From: Flaccisagitta enflata
Taxonomy: Eukaryota > Chaetognatha > Sagittoidea > Aphragmophora
Reading direction: 5' to 3'
Assembly: GCA_965153355.1 (NCBI GenBank)
Contig: OZ231128.1
Coordinates: 32,984,001 to 33,048,000 of the forward strand
Length of the DNA stretch: 64,000 bases
Position numbers and translations under genes: made by a program. Shown piece after piece: positions 1-12,344 of this stretch (positions are counted from its first letter, which is position 1; each line of letters opens with the position of its first letter). The notes beneath the pieces were generated by a model, which saw only the letters and a list, made by a program, of their open reading frames with translations, was not told the DNA's origin and did no database searches.

Positions 1-779
1 TTATCGACTCGCACTTCTACTAGAAATGAAGTGGTCATTCGCAATCTGATGTCGATCACTGAATGAATTTCCTGCGACCTACATTCCACTCTCTTACGTC
101 GCACGGCTACCTAGGTTGCGGGTCGGTAAGCAGGGGCACTGCTGTAGGAAACCACTACAGTTACACCCCACTATAGCAGACCCAAGAGTAACGAAAATAC
201 GCCTAAAACGAAATGGTTGTGATTTTGTGTTATTTCTTTTTTTTTTTCTTTATTTGCAATAACAAAAATCCGCCTATAACAGATAAAGATAGTTAGTCTC
301 CTGACATCCGTTATTGCGGGGTTCAATTTTTGCACATGCAGTGTTTTAAAGTACTCCACCTTGAGTTTGGATAGACAGACCAACGTGCGTTTCTGTTTAT
401 CACTCTAGCTCTCCCATAACTCTGCCATGTCTACATTGGTCACTGGTCAACTCGTGTCATTTCTTCTTTTGCAATTATATCTTTTGATTGTTACAATCGT
501 TTAGCTCAAGACAAAATGTTAGAGTTTTTATACTACAAAGTAGTACTGTGAACGGCAGGTTATGTTGCATTTTGTATTGTTGTTACACGCGATGTACTTC
601 CTTAGATTTTGGTTGATTTAACAAGCTTTCGAAACAAGAAAAAAACTCGGTGGTGGCTTTGCAAAGTCTGCGGCTCTAATATACCGACGATTTTTGTCCC
701 CGACGAACAGTTTTCGTCGGTGACTATGAAGTAGCAGTGATGTGTAGTCTGTCGTCTGTTTGTCTGTCTGTTTGTTTGT
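1..779. other. Non-coding stretch, no gene recognised
   Basis: I see no convincing coding sequence here. Positions 100-165 resemble one end of the hairpin-ended dispersed repeat described elsewhere (an 'ACGGCTACCTAGGTTGCGG' end followed by CAGGGGCA). The rest is AT-rich with short homopolymer runs. Confidence 0.5.
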
Positions 780-1650
780 TTAAAACCCTCTCATATTTTT
801 GGAACCAGACTTCAGAATTTTATGAAACTTTGCTGGTGTTGTTTATAGGTCAATAGGAGCTTGTGTACCAATTTTCAGAAAAATTCACTAACTTTTACTA
901 CCCTTTGCCTATTATTTTTATGGTAATATTTTACTGGACTTAGACGATTTGCATAGGCAGAGGGTAGTTAACTTATGTGAATTTTTTTTTAATTTGGTAT
1001 ACAAGTAAGGGTCACTGAATAATCAGCCCCTGCAAAATTCGAATAAAATCTGAAGTCTGGTTCATGAGATATTAGTTAATTTATTTATGTAGTAATGTTT
1101 TACTGGACTTAGGCGATTTACATAGGCAGAGGGTAGTAAACTTATGTGAATTTTTTTTTAATTTGGTATACAAGTAAGGGTCACTGAATAATCAGCCCCT
1201 GCAAAATTCGAATAAAATCTGAAGTCTGGTTCATGAGATATTAGCTAATTTATTTATGTAGTAATATGTTACTGGGACTTAGGCGATTTACATAGGCAGA
1301 GGGTAGTAAACTTATGTGAATTTTTTTTAAATTTGGTATACAAGTAAGGGTCACTAAATAATCATCCCCTGCAAAATTCGAATTAAATCTGATGTCTGGT
1401 TCATGAGATATTAGCTAATTTATTTATGTAGTAATATGTTACTGGGACTTTGGCAATTTAAATGGGCAAAGGGTAGTAAAGTAAAGTGAGTTTTTTTTTT
1501 ATTTTTTATTTAGTATTCAAGTAAAGGATATTAATTGAAGAGCCCCTGCAAAATTCGAATGTGAAGTATGGTTTATCAGATATTAGCTTATTAATGTAGT
1601 AATATGTTACTAGGACTTAGGCGATTTATATAGAAGGTTGGAGTTGATAA
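780..1650. repeat. Satellite array, ~169-bp unit
   Basis: Tandem units carry the landmarks TTACTGGACTTAGGCGATTT, GGCAGAGGGTAGTAAA, TTGGTATACAAGTAAGGG and TCTGAAGTCTGGTTCATGAG. The first landmark recurs at about 930, 1100, 1269, 1439 and 1605, a spacing of about 169 bp, and later copies decay. The block at 780-930 is a diverged copy in the opposite orientation. The same family recurs, reversed, at 3885-5640. Confidence 0.9.
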
Positions 1651-1726
1651 ATTTTTTTACTTGCTCATTCATTACCTTCTAATTTTTTTTTCTTTAAGTT
1701 TGCCATCATGGATTTCAGGATTCATC

Positions 1727-1812
1727 TTCAACTACTGTCATCATCTTCAACTACTGTCATCATCTTCAACTACTGTCATCATCTTCAACTACTGTCATCA
1801 TCTTCAACTTTG
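1727..1812. repeat. 19-bp minisatellite, first block
   Basis: Tandem 19-bp unit AACTACTGTCATCATCTTC, about four copies. It starts just after a GTTTGCCATCATGGATTTC segment that is repeated before the second block, so the two blocks are a duplicated cassette. Confidence 0.9.
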
Positions 1813-1939
1813 AAAAAAAATTTTGAAAATTAAAGAAAAAAAATTTTCTGAAAATTTTTTTTGAATTTTTTTTTTTTGATTTTTTTTTTTTTTGAATTTT
1901 TTTTTTTTGAAAATATTTTTATTTTTTTTTTTATTTTCT

Positions 1940-2197
1940 TTAAGTTTGCCATCATGGATTTCAGGATTCATCTTCAACTACTGTCATCATCTTCAGCTAC
2001 TGTCATCATCTTCAGCTACTGTCATCATCTTCAACTACTGTCATCATCTTCAACTACTGTCATCATCTTCAACTACTGTCATCATCTTCAACTACTGTCA
2101 TCATCTTCAACTACTGTCATCATCTTCAACTACTGTCATCATCTTCAACTACTGTCATCATCTTCATCTACTGTCATCATCTTCATCTACTGAATTC
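1940..2197. repeat. 19-bp minisatellite, second block
   Basis: The same 19-bp unit as at 1727-1812, about twelve copies with a few substitutions, again preceded by the GTTTGCCATCATGGATTTC lead-in. T-rich and A-rich tracts separate the blocks. Because 19 is not a multiple of three, all three frames stay open, which creates spurious ORFs. Confidence 0.9.
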
Positions 2198-2488
2198 TTT
2201 AAAGAAATTTTAGAAAAAAATTTGAAAATTTTTTTGAAATTTTTTTTTGAAAAATTTTTAAAAAAAAAATTTTTTTTTTTTTTTTTGAAATTTTTTTCAA
2301 AAATTTTTGAATATTTTTTTTTCTTTGATTTTTGTTGTCATTATCATTCATTGTTGTCATCATCATCATCATCCACTATTGTTATCATTATCAAGTTTTG
2401 TCATCATCAAAACAATACTGAACATTTTTTTTCTTTATGAAATTGCTGTTTTGTCGTGTATCTCATCAAGTTGCGTTTACGCAACGAG

Positions 2489-2539
2489 AAAGCTTCAAAA
2501 ATTACAGTCCCCAGTCGGGGACTGTAATTTTGAAGCTTT
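2489..2539. repeat. Near-perfect ~50-bp inverted repeat
   Basis: Arms of about 23 bp (AAAGCTTCAAAAATTACAG then CCCC, and the complement after a 4-nt AGTC loop) differ by one base in an A/T run. It would form a strong hairpin. No coding context. Confidence 0.85.
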
Positions 2540-3049
2540 TTTTCCTTGTTTCCATCTTTCTAAGATTCTCAAAAAGCAAAGGTCTGAACATAGGTTTTAG
2601 TTTTCGAATTGAATGTACCACTCCTCCGTCTGTACGATTACATGTGGAACCATTCATAATGGCTCATTGCACCACATTCTTTAAATTCATTTTCCTCAAA
2701 TTACCTACCACTTCTCGTTTGCTTGTGTGACCTTGTAGCTGACCGTTGATCATATCCCTCTTTACCACCATTACCAAGATGAGTCTGAAAGTCGCTTGGT
2801 TTTCACCTTTAAGTGCTCTCTCTCTCTCTCTTACTTTCTCTCAACTTAGTGTCAAAACATTCTTAATGAATAGTTGATTTTTTGTGTTTGACCTTTCATC
2901 CATTTCTAAACGTTTTTTCTCGGTATTTGACAAGACTTAACCAAATAAAAACACCAACTTGGGTCAGACAATAAGTGGCCATATGAGTCATGTTCCTCAT
3001 GAAATTCTGCCTTGTATTTTGTTCCATTTGGGCAGCGGCCTCAAAGGGG

Positions 3050-3545
3050 TGAATTTTCAGACGTCCGTCCTTCTATCCATCCTTCCCTCCGTCCATCCTT
3101 TTGTCCCTCCATCCATCCGTTCCCGCCCCCCCCTGACAGCCTTTGGGGCCCCAAATCAGCACTCTCAAGCCCTAAAGTTAACCCTCCCAGGCTTCAATTT
3201 AACTCTCCAGACCTCTATATAGCTCTAATCAACCCTCTAAACCTCGAATCTGCCCTCCTAACCGCAAGTCTGCCCTCCTTACCTCGAATCTGCCCTCCTG
3301 GCTTCAAAATTCAAATCATCCGTCTTTGCCTCAACCCTCAAGTCTGTCCTCCAGGCCTCAAATCAGCCATCCAGGCCTCAAATTCGCCCTCCAGGCCTAG
3401 AATCAGCCCTCCAGGCCTCAACTTTTCCCTCCAGGCCTCGAATCTGTCTTCCTTACATCTTATTAGCCCTCCAGGCTCTAAATGAGTCATTTGTACCTCA
3501 GATATGCCCACCAGGCCTAAAGCCTTCAAACATTTGCCCTAAACT
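3050..3545. repeat. Degenerate ~20-bp minisatellite (CCTCCAGGCCTCAAATC)
   Basis: Loose tandem copies of a unit close to CCCTCCAGGCCTCAAATCAG, preceded by a CCATCCGTCC microsatellite. The same family appears inverted at 6290-6960 and in looser form at 7260-7450 and 16020-17000. ORFs across it are artefacts of the repeat. Confidence 0.85.
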
Positions 3546-3549
3546 GATT

Positions 3550-3725
3550 TTGGTAAGCAGTTCTCTTTTGGGTTAGACTGCGGATGAGCGTTTTTCAGAT
3601 TCAAAACTAGGAGTGGTGCATGTATTAACAGTGCTAGTGAGAGTTCACAAGGCCCTTTTCCATTTCATTCAGTTTGGGTATAGTGAGGGATATTGTTCCA
3701 CTTGTCACTTCTACCATAAGTTGCT
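3550..3725 (+). repeat. Dispersed repeat family B, copy 1
   Basis: Shares TTTTGGGTTAGACT, AGTGGTGCATGTATTA, AAGGCCCT and GGATATTGTTCCACTTGTCA with copies at 31733-32040 and 60070-60345. All three read in the same direction, with similar order and spacing of landmarks. No protein homology recognised. Confidence 0.8.
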
Positions 3726-3884
3726 TTTCTTGAAAAAATGCAAAACTCCCATTGAATATCATGGAAAATTGCTTCTAAGCCTAAGGGCTCAATATGCCCT
3801 CTCAGGACATATGGAAATTCACCCCTGTATCCTACAGGACATCACACAATGCAACTTCAACTGATTTTAAGTGGGGCCTGTTGT

Positions 3885-5640
3885 AAACTGCCTAAGTCCT
3901 AGTAACATATTACTACATTGATAAGGTAATATCTCATAAACCAGACTTCAGATTTAATTCAAATTTTGCAGGGGTTGTTTATTTACTACCCTCTACTTGT
4001 ATACCAAATTAGAAAAAAATTCACAAACTTTTACTACCTTCTGCCTATGTAAACCAGCTAAATATTACTACGAAAATAATAGGCAAAGGGTAGTAAAAGT
4101 TAACGATTTTTGTTGAAAATTGGTACACAAGCTCCTATTGACCTAAAAACAACACCAGCAAAGTTTCATGAAATTCTGAAGTATGGATCCAAAGATATAA
4201 TGTCTTTAATTAATTGAGAAGGTCTTTTATTACATTACTACATTTATAAGCTAATATCTTATAAACCAGACTTCAGATTTCATTCAAATTTGGCAGGATT
4301 TGTTTATTTACTACCTACTACTTGTATACCAAATTAGAAAAAAATTCACATACTTTTACTACCCTCTGCCTATGTAAACCAGCTAAATATTACTACGAAA
4401 ATAATAGGCAAAGGGTAGTAAAAGTTAACGATTTTTGTTGAAAATTAGTACACAAGCTCCTATTGACCTAAAAACAACACCAGCAAAGTTTCATAAAACT
4501 CTGAAGCATGGATCCAAAGATATAATGTCTTTAATTAATTGAGAAGGTCTTTTATTACATTACTACATTTATAAGCTAATATCTTATAAACCAAACTTCA
4601 GATTTCATTCAAATTTTGCAGGATTTGTTTATTTACTACCTACTACTTGTATACCAAATTAGAAAAAAATTCACATACTTTTACTACCCTCTGCCTATGT
4701 AAACCAGCTAACTATTACTACGAAAATAATAGGCAAAGGGTAGTAAAAGTTAACGATTTTTGTTGAAAATTGGTACACAAGCTCCTATTGACCTAAAAAC
4801 AACACCAGCAAAGTTTCATATAACTCTGAAGTATGGATCCAAAGATATAACGTCTTTAATTAATTGAGAAGGTCTTTTATTACATTACTACATTTATAAG
4901 CTAATATCTTATAAACCAGACTTCAGATTTCATTCAAATTTTGCAGGATTTGTTTATTTACTACCTACTACTTGTATACCAAATTAGAAAAAAATTCACA
5001 TACTTTTACTACCCTCTGCCTATGTAAACCAGCTAAATATTACTACGAAAATAATAGGCAAAGGGTAGTAAAAGTTTACAATTTTTGTTGAAAATTGGTA
5101 CACAAGCTCCTATTGACCTAAAAACAACACCAGCAAAGTTTCATAAAACTCTGAAGTATGGATCCAAAGATATAATGTCTTTAATTAGTTGAGAAGGTCT
5201 TTTATTACATTACTACATTTATAAGCTAATATCTTTAAAACCAGACTTCAGAGTTTTTTCAAATTTTGCAGGGGCTGTTCAATTAAAACCCTTTACTTGT
5301 ATACCAAATTTAAAAAAAAATTCACATAACTTTACTACCCTTTGCCTAACTAAACTGCTTAAGTCCTAGTAACATATTACTACATTGATAAGGTAATATC
5401 TCATAAACCAGACTTCAGATTTAATTCAAATTTTGCAGGGGTTGTTTATTTACTACCCTCTACTTGTATACCAAATCAAAAAAAAATTCACATACTTTTA
5501 CTACCCTCTACCTATGTAAACCATTTAAGTCCCAGCAAATATTACTACGAAAATAATAGGCAAAGGGTAGTAAAAGTTAAAGATTTTTGTTGAAAATTGG
5601 TACACAAGCTCCTATTGACCTAAAAACAGTTTATTAGTTA
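3885..5640. repeat. Satellite array, 325-bp palindromic-dimer unit
   Basis: The landmark GGATCCAAAGATATAA begins at about 4185, 4510, 4835 and 5160, an exact 325-bp period. Each unit consists of two inverted, diverged ~160-bp halves: one carries ACTACCCTCTGCCTATGTAA, the other its reversed counterpart AGGCAAAGGGTAGTAAAAG. The family is the same as the 169-bp array at 780-1650. Confidence 0.9.
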
Positions 5641-5915
5641 CTATTTACAATTTACTACTTATTATTACTTACTATTTGCTATTACTATTTAATACTATTT
5701 AATACTATTTAATACTATTTAACACTACTTAATACTATTTAGTACTATTTATTGCTATCTAGTACTATTTATCACTATTTAGTACTATTTTGTTCTATCT
5801 AATACTGTCTTGTACTTTTTAGTACTTTTTAGTATTTTTTTTCTACTTCTTAGCACTATTTAGTACTATTTAGTACTATATAGTACCAGTTAATACTATT
5901 TAATTCTGTTAGAAT
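5630..5915. repeat. ~10-bp minisatellite (ACTATTTAAT)
   Basis: Tandem degenerate copies of ACTATTTAAT / ACTATTTAGT, immediately distal to the 325-bp satellite. Confidence 0.85.
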
Positions 5916-6289
5916 CTTTTTTTTCACTTTACAGGGAAAAAAACCTGTATGCATATAAGTGCTGATGTTTAGCTACAAATTGGCTAAAGGGACACCACTT
6001 CTAGAAGCTTCTTCATGGAAAAAAAGACATGGCCGCTCCCGTAGCGGTTTATGTAAATGAAGCATAAAACGCGCATGAAACGCGAACAAATGAACAATGG
6101 CGAAATGCAATATTTATACTTCATTTTTTTCAATGTTACACACTTCTTTTGAAGTCGTAGTCTCACTTAAAGTGATCTTCTACCCAAATGGTTTTCTTGA
6201 AAAAAAAAATAATGCCAAAACTCGCCCTGGTTCAGATTTTAGCACCATGTCATACAGAAAGGGGGAGCGAATTGCTATGTGCATGGGGG

Positions 6290-6960
6290 GCTGATTTGAA
6301 ACTTGTAGGGCTGATTTGAATCCTTGAGGGCTTATTTAAAGCCTGGAGAGCTTACTTGAAGCTTGGGGAGCTAAATTGAGGCCTGGGAGGGCTAATTTGC
6401 GGCCTTGATGGTCAACCCGGGGGGGGGGGGAAGGTAGATGGACAGACAGATGGATGGATGGATGGATGGACGGATAGACTGACAGATGGATGGAAATATG
6501 GATGGAGGACAGACATCTGGATATTCCCCCTTGTGTTGTACAGGAGATTGGCCCTTTAGGGCTGCTGTCCAAAAAGCTTGAAAAAGACAACAGCGTGAAT
6601 AATATAGAAGTTCTGCGGCTTCTGAGGACTGTGGGGATGGATGGATGGATGGGGATGGATGGACATTAATGGGCCAGTTTGTGGTTGGAGAGGGCCAATT
6701 TGAAGCCCAAAAGGACTGAGGGGGCAGCCTGAGTCAACTGATATGAGACCTGGGAAGACTGACAAGGCTGGTAAGGGCAGATTTGAGTCCAGCAGGGGCA
6801 GATTTGAGGTTTGGAAGGGCCTTAAAGGTGACAAAGTCTTGTAGAATACAGGAACTGGTGGGAGGTCAGATGGGGTAGATTTGAGGCCTGATTGGGCCTG
6901 ATTTAGGGCTTGCGTGGGCTAAGTTCAAGCCTGAGAGGGTAAATTAAGGTCATGAAGTTT
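6290..6960. repeat. Inverted copy of the GCCTCAAAT minisatellite plus GGAT repeats
   Basis: Units such as GGGCTGATTTGAAGCCTGG are the reverse complement of the 3050-3545 family. They are interrupted by (GGAT)n runs at about 6451-6472 and 6638-6662. No gene recognised. Confidence 0.8.
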
Positions 6961-7940
6961 CAAAAGTTTAAGATAATCTGCAGTACAAAATGCCCCAAAA
7001 TTAGTGATTGAGTTATGAGATGGTGGAAGGGGCAGGGTTCCAAATGGGCTATTGGATAAGATATAAAGCCACTGATATTCACAATCTTGCAAAACAAGGC
7101 AATGGTTATTGCTGACCACCCTTGGGCTACCGATTAGAATCTAAAGAGGATAATGTCTTGTGGAATAAATGAGGCTTTTGTTTGTTCTTCCATATGATAA
7201 TTTGTTTCTTTCTGATTATTTGTTCTCTGGGGGATTCTTTAACCTATAATTCCACATTGTTTTTTCTTAAGTATCCATCCATCTCCCTACCCCAAGCCTC
7301 ACATCATGCCTCTTTGCCCAAATCCAAGAGCATGCCTATCAATTAGTGCTCAAAGACTCCAAATAAGGCTTTCCTGACCCCTAAAAAGCCTCTCTGACAC
7401 TAAAACAGGCTTCTCAGACCCCAAATCAGGCATTTTTTACCCCAGACCCATTAAAGAACCAACAACCAAGATCAAAATCAACCAACCCCCCACCAACAAC
7501 CTAACGCACCTAAAACCAACCAATCACCCTCCCTACCACCTTACCCACCTAAAACACCATCATTGTGTATCAAAACCAACCAACCACCCACCAACCACCT
7601 CACAGGGATATTGAAAAAAAAATATGGAATTCCTATTGGATGGACAAACAAAAGTCCCCTTGTGCTTTACAATACTTTGTCCCCTATAGGACTGCTTACC
7701 TGCTTCTCCAAACTTACTTTTAAGGGCTGACTACACTTGAGGAACCCAAAACTTATATAGAGTATGAGTTTATTGCCCAAGGGTAATTCCCATCTTTTTT
7801 ATTGGACATTGCTCATATTTCGCAAGTTTTTTACCATCTCCCTGATAGATGGACTGATAGGTAGGCAGACTAACCATTGGACAAACCGACATACTGGCCC
7901 ACAGACACAACTTCTAAAAGAGATGTGAGGATTGATCATA
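6961..7940. other. Non-coding, degenerate simple-sequence remnants
   Basis: Weak CCTCAAATC-like units (7290-7440) and CCAACCACC-rich tracts (7450-7610). No gene seen. Confidence 0.5.
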
Positions 7941-7947
7941 AAACAGG

Positions 7948-8360
7948 ATGAAAAAAGATGATAGGAAAATCCTCTGAAATTCCCATGAAAATGTATGTGT
8001 TTGACAGCCCATAAGTTGGTTGTTTTTCAAGGAATTGACATGAAATTGGTGACGGTTTTAAAGATATTGAAAAGATCTTTAAAATGGGACCAATCTGGTA
8101 TTTATAGCTTTATCCATTCAAAAGTTATGAGCAAAACAAGTGAAATTTTGAAAGTAGAAGGTAATAGATAATGATCTGGAAAATCGTCCAAAATCTCCAT
8201 AATCTTGCTCATGTTTGACAGCTTATAACTAGGTTGATTTTCAACGGATTTGCAAAAAATTGGTGCCGGTTGGAAAGATCTTGAAGAGATCTTTATAATG
8301 GGCCCAATCTGGCATTTCTAGCTCAATTTGTTCAAAAGTTACGAGCAAAACGATGGAGGG
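7948..8360. repeat. Two-copy ~205-bp tandem duplication
   Basis: Two direct copies (about 7948-8140 and 8154-8355) share ATGTTTGACAGC, a TTGGTGxCGGTT segment, AAGATCTTTA, GACCAATCTGG and TTCAAAAGTTA. They are diverged and non-coding. Confidence 0.75.
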
Positions 8361-8529
8361 GTTCAAAAAAAGGCAAAATTTAAGGACCTGTACCAACCAC
8401 CCAGAAAAAAATGGAAATTATGAAAAATCCGCCCCAAGAATGATTTTGCTGTTTTTTGCCATGGGTTATGCATGGGTTGAACTACTAGAAACTGCAGAAA
8501 AAGTGGGAGTTCCCCTAGTTTAAACATAG

Positions 8530-9310
8530 CGGTGCCAGAAATCTGTTGTGAAGTCTGGTTTAAGTCTGGTTTAAGTCTGGATTAAGTCTGGATTAAGTCT
8601 GGTTTAAGTCTGGTTTAGTTCTGGTTCAGGTCTTGTTTAAGTCAGATTTAAGTCCGGTTTATGTCTGGTTTACATCTGGATTGATTCTGGTTTATGTCCA
8701 GTTAAGGTCTGGTTTAGGTCTGGTTTAGGTCAGATTTAGGTCTGGTTTAGGTCTGGTTTAGGTCTGGTTTAGGTCTGGTTTAAGATTGTTCAAGTTTGGC
8801 TAAAGTCTAGTTTAAGTCTGATTTAAGTCTGGTTCAAGTTTGGTTTAAGTTTGGTTAAAGTCTAGTTTAAGTCTGGTTTAAGTCTGGTTTTAGTCTGGTT
8901 TAAGTTTTGTTAAGATTTGGTTTAAGTCTTGTTTAAGTCTTGTTTAGTCTGGTTTATGTCTGGACTATGACTGGTTTATGTCTGGTTGAAGTCTGGTTAA
9001 GGTCTGGTTTAGGTCTGGTTGAAGTATGGTTTAGGTCTGGTTTAGTTTTGGCTTAGGTCTGGTTAAGGTCAGATTTAGGTCTGGTTTATGTCTGGTTTAA
9101 GTCCGGATTAATTCTGGTTTAAGTCTGGTTAAATTCTGGTTTGAGTTTGGTTCAGGTCTGGTTTAGGTCTGGTTTAAGTCTTGTTTAACTCTGGTTTAAA
9201 TCTGGTTTAAGTCTGGTTTAAGTTTGGTTTAAGTTGGTTTGAGTTTGGATAGTTCTGGTTGAAGTCTTGTTGAAGTCCAGTTTAAGTCTAGTTTAAGTGT
9301 GGTTTGAGTC
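8530..9310. repeat. 11-bp minisatellite (GTCTGGTTTAA)
   Basis: About seventy degenerate tandem copies of GTCTGGTTTAA. It ends shortly before the 5'-most adenylate kinase exon. Confidence 0.95.
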
Positions 9311-9472
9311 AATAAAGAGATTCAATGAGGAGTCAAGTCAATTCAGTTATTTTTGTTTCGCACGCGACTCATAGGTGTTGGCCTTGTTCGTTTAGAAATA
9401 AACAAAACATGAAAAAAAGGCAAAGAGTGTGGGAGCTTTTCCCTAATGTTTTCGGTCTTCTTGCCTTCTTGC

Positions 9473-9508
<36 letters not shown>

Positions 9509-9695
9509 CAACAACAAAAAAGTAACTGAGAATAAGTGAAACCCAAGGGCCGAGTTGCGGTGCCAAGTTGACCTTGATCTGTCTGTAATGCGAATATTCG
9601 GCATAGGAATTGCAATAAACAGTTACCATAAGGTGGTCTTTTTTTTCCCTTTCCCGTTCCAGTGTTTTACGGTTGTCATTTTGTTCTCGCGCCAG

Positions 9696-9862
9696 GATTA
9701 TATGTTATCGGCGGCGATGGAAGGCGCTCGCGGTTTTTTGATCGATGGCAATCCTAAAGATGGCGCTCAGGCTGAAATGTTTGAGAAATTCATTGGTTCT
9801 ACGTCCGGGGTCATTTCTTTGTCAGTCTCAGATGGAGAAAGAATGAAAAGACTGCTGAAAAG
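9696..9862 (+). CDS. Adenylate kinase-like gene, exon A (partial gene)
   Basis: This exon encodes the NMP-binding/core part of an AK1/AK5-like adenylate kinase domain, the family that interconverts ATP+AMP and 2 ADP. Visible motifs are ARGFLIDGNPKD (family form GFLIDGYPRE) and the strand-plus-helix SVSDGERMKRLLKR. The exon ends AAA-AG before GTACAT, which leaves phase 2. The 'A GGA' opening the next exon completes Arg and restores the family order LLKRGKTSG. The acceptor is ambiguous: AG at 9694-9695 keeps the frame, but AG at 9661-9662 has the better pyrimidine tract and adds 11 in-frame codons. The exon with the P-loop of this domain was not found upstream and may lie outside the window. 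The usual Arg of GYPR is Lys here. Confidence 0.82.
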
Positions 9863-9993
9863 GTACATGCAAGGATCCTCTATACATGGGAGAACAGTAG
9901 GGTGCGCTTGGAAAGGGCGGAGAGCGTTTTTATTGCGACATTTCTTTCGGGCGCAATTTTTGTGTATTACTATGAGCGATTGACGCGACCAAA

Positions 9994-11393
9994 TACTCAC
10001 CCATCCCTAGATACCCTCCTAAAGAAAATCAAAATACCCATTTTTTCTGACTATGTGTTTTCACACAAGTAACATGTGGGCTACTCAAAAAAATGAAAAA
10101 CAAAAAAATCTGCTTGAAATTTTTGGATTTTTTGCTATTTTTATGCAAAAAAACACTGTTTTTTGCATTTTTTTCTCTCTAAATCAGTAGAAAATGTTAG
10201 TTATGCCCCTGTGAGCCATGGAATTGGTAAGCATAGATGAAACACACTAGCTGACATGCATTGTAACTAGTTTGAAGCATTTTTGGTTTATTAACATCTT
10301 AAAAATCACAAAAAAAGAGCAAAAAAAAAACTATTTTTTTGCATTCTTAGGATTTTTTTTACTTTTAACTAATAGAAAATGTAAGTTGTGCCACTGTGAG
10401 ACATGGAATTGGTAGGCATAGGTGAAACGCACAAGCTGGTATGCAAAGCAACTAGTATGAAGCATTTTTGGTTCGTTATTAGTTAAAAAGTCATCTAAAA
10501 AAGCAAAAATAACCATTTTTTTACTTCTAACCTTGAGAAAACTTTAAAAATGCTCTTGTATGTCATAGAATGGGTAAAATAGACTCCAGGGTAAGCATAA
10601 CAGCATGTGCTATGAGTTTTTGATCAAGTAACTGCTACAAAATCAGCTTGAAAAGAGCAGAAAATACCCCACTGCCTTCTCATAGCAAGATCAGATAAAA
10701 AGCAACATTGCATTACGTTTTTTTTACATTTTTGTATAGGATATGAGCTCTATTTACTGGTACTAATGAAAATGAAACCTTGTCAAGAGGGCTCTTTGAT
10801 ATTTTCACAAAAATTCATAGCATTGTTAAAGTTTTTTCAAAGTTTTAAGTAAAAAAATGCAAAAAAACAGTTATTTTTGTGACTTTATTATGACTTTCTA
10901 GCTAATAACGAATCAAAAATGCTTCAAACTAGTTGCTTTGAATACCAGCTAGTGTGTTTAACCTATGCCTATCAATTCCATGTCTCACAGTGGCACAACT
11001 AACATTTCTTATTAGTTAAAATTGAAAAAAGTCGTAACAATGTAAAAAAAATAGCTTTTTTTGCTCTTTTTTTGTGATTTTTGAGATGTCATTGAACCAA
11101 AAATGCTTCAAACTAGTTACTATGCATGTCAGCTAGTGTGTTTCATCTATGCCTACCAATTCCATGGCTCACAGGGGCATGGCTAACATTTTCTGCGGAT
11201 TTAGAAAGAAAAAAATGCAAAATGTGGTGTTTTTTGCCTAAAAATTGCAAAAAATCCAAAATTTTCAAGCAAATTTTTTTATTTTTTATTTTTTTGAGTA
11301 GCCCACATGTTACTTGAGTGAAAACACATAGTCAGAAAAAATGGGTATTTCGATTTTCTTTAGGAGGGTATCTAGGGATGGGTGTACTAGTGA
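9994..11393. mobile_element. 1.4-kb fold-back (inverted-repeat) element
   Basis: The outer arms start ACCCATCCCTAGATACCC on the left and end with its complement on the right. Further matching blocks lie inside: TAACATGTGGGCTACTC, GAGCCATGGAATTGGTA, CTAGCTGACATGCAT and AACTAGTTTGAAGCATTTTTG, each with an inverted partner. The axis is near 10690. No ORF of note, so this is probably a non-autonomous fold-back element in the intron after exon A. Confidence 0.9.
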
Positions 11394-11673
11394 GTTTAAA
11401 CTCAAAAGAGGAAGTTTGTCTCAGTTGGAAATGTGCATGTTTAAAGAGGAGCCTGATCTAGATCAATCTATTGGAAGATGTCTTAAGAGGCAGAAAAAAG
11501 CCTTCGAAGCAGATGTGCGGAGACATTAAAAATGAATTGCCTGACTTGGTTGGAAATGAGTCGGAGGCGATTTCCGGTTAGCAACATCAACGCTCTCGAT
11601 TTGAGGGTCACGGCTACTTGGCGACCGGCTGGCTAAATGACTAGAACCGACCTCGACCTCAGTCTTATACAGG

Positions 11674-12238
11674 GTGTTTCACGCCAAATTAGATATAAGA
11701 AAACGATGCCATTCTGCTTCTAAGAATGCAAAAACAGTTCTGAAAAAGATTCAAAGAGCACTTAAGCTCCAATTCTATGTGTAAAAATTTCATGGGTTTG
11801 GGTCAAATATCTTAGTCACATCATCAATTTTGAGAAAAATGAGCATTTAAAAGAGAAGCTCTTTTAACATCAATTTGATTTTGAAAGTTCTTCTTTGAAG
11901 TGCTCTTATTTCTAAACGGCTTGAGTCACAGATGCCAGATTGGAAAATTTGATAAGCTTTGATTTGAGACCAGTCTGGAATCTTTCACTAAAGCCATTTG
12001 GAAATGAGAGCACTTCAAAGAAGAACTTTTGAAATCAAAATTATGTTGAAAAAGCTTCTCCTTTAAATGCTCATTTTGCTTGATATTGTGGCCAAGATAT
12101 TTTATCCAAATCGATGGAAGTTTTACACAAAAAATAGGAGCTCAAGTGCTTTTTAAATCTTTTTTTTTCAGAACTTTTTTTTCTCTATTCTTAGGCGCAG
12201 AATGGCATCGTTTTCTTATATTTAATTTGGCATGAAAC
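11674..12238. mobile_element. 565-bp MITE-like fold-back element
   Basis: Termini GTTTCACGCCAAATTA and TAATTTGGCATGAAAC are inverted. Long matching arms continue inward (AAGAAAACGATGCCATTCTG, GAGCACTT, TTTAAATGCTCATTTT with partners). It lies within the same intron as the 1.4-kb element. No coding capacity. Confidence 0.9.
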
Positions 12239-12344
12239 AACATGTAATGGCATTGAGTTTATGTCAAGCGTGCCATGATACCATCTCAACGCCATCTCTT
12301 GGAGTTCAAGCTCGTTTTTGTAACGCGGGCCAACGAATTAAGAC

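Noticed and set aside
1861-2440. Ser/His-rich ORFs over the 19-bp minisatellite
   Set aside because: The 19-bp period makes every frame open and cycles the same peptide through all frames; no coding signal.
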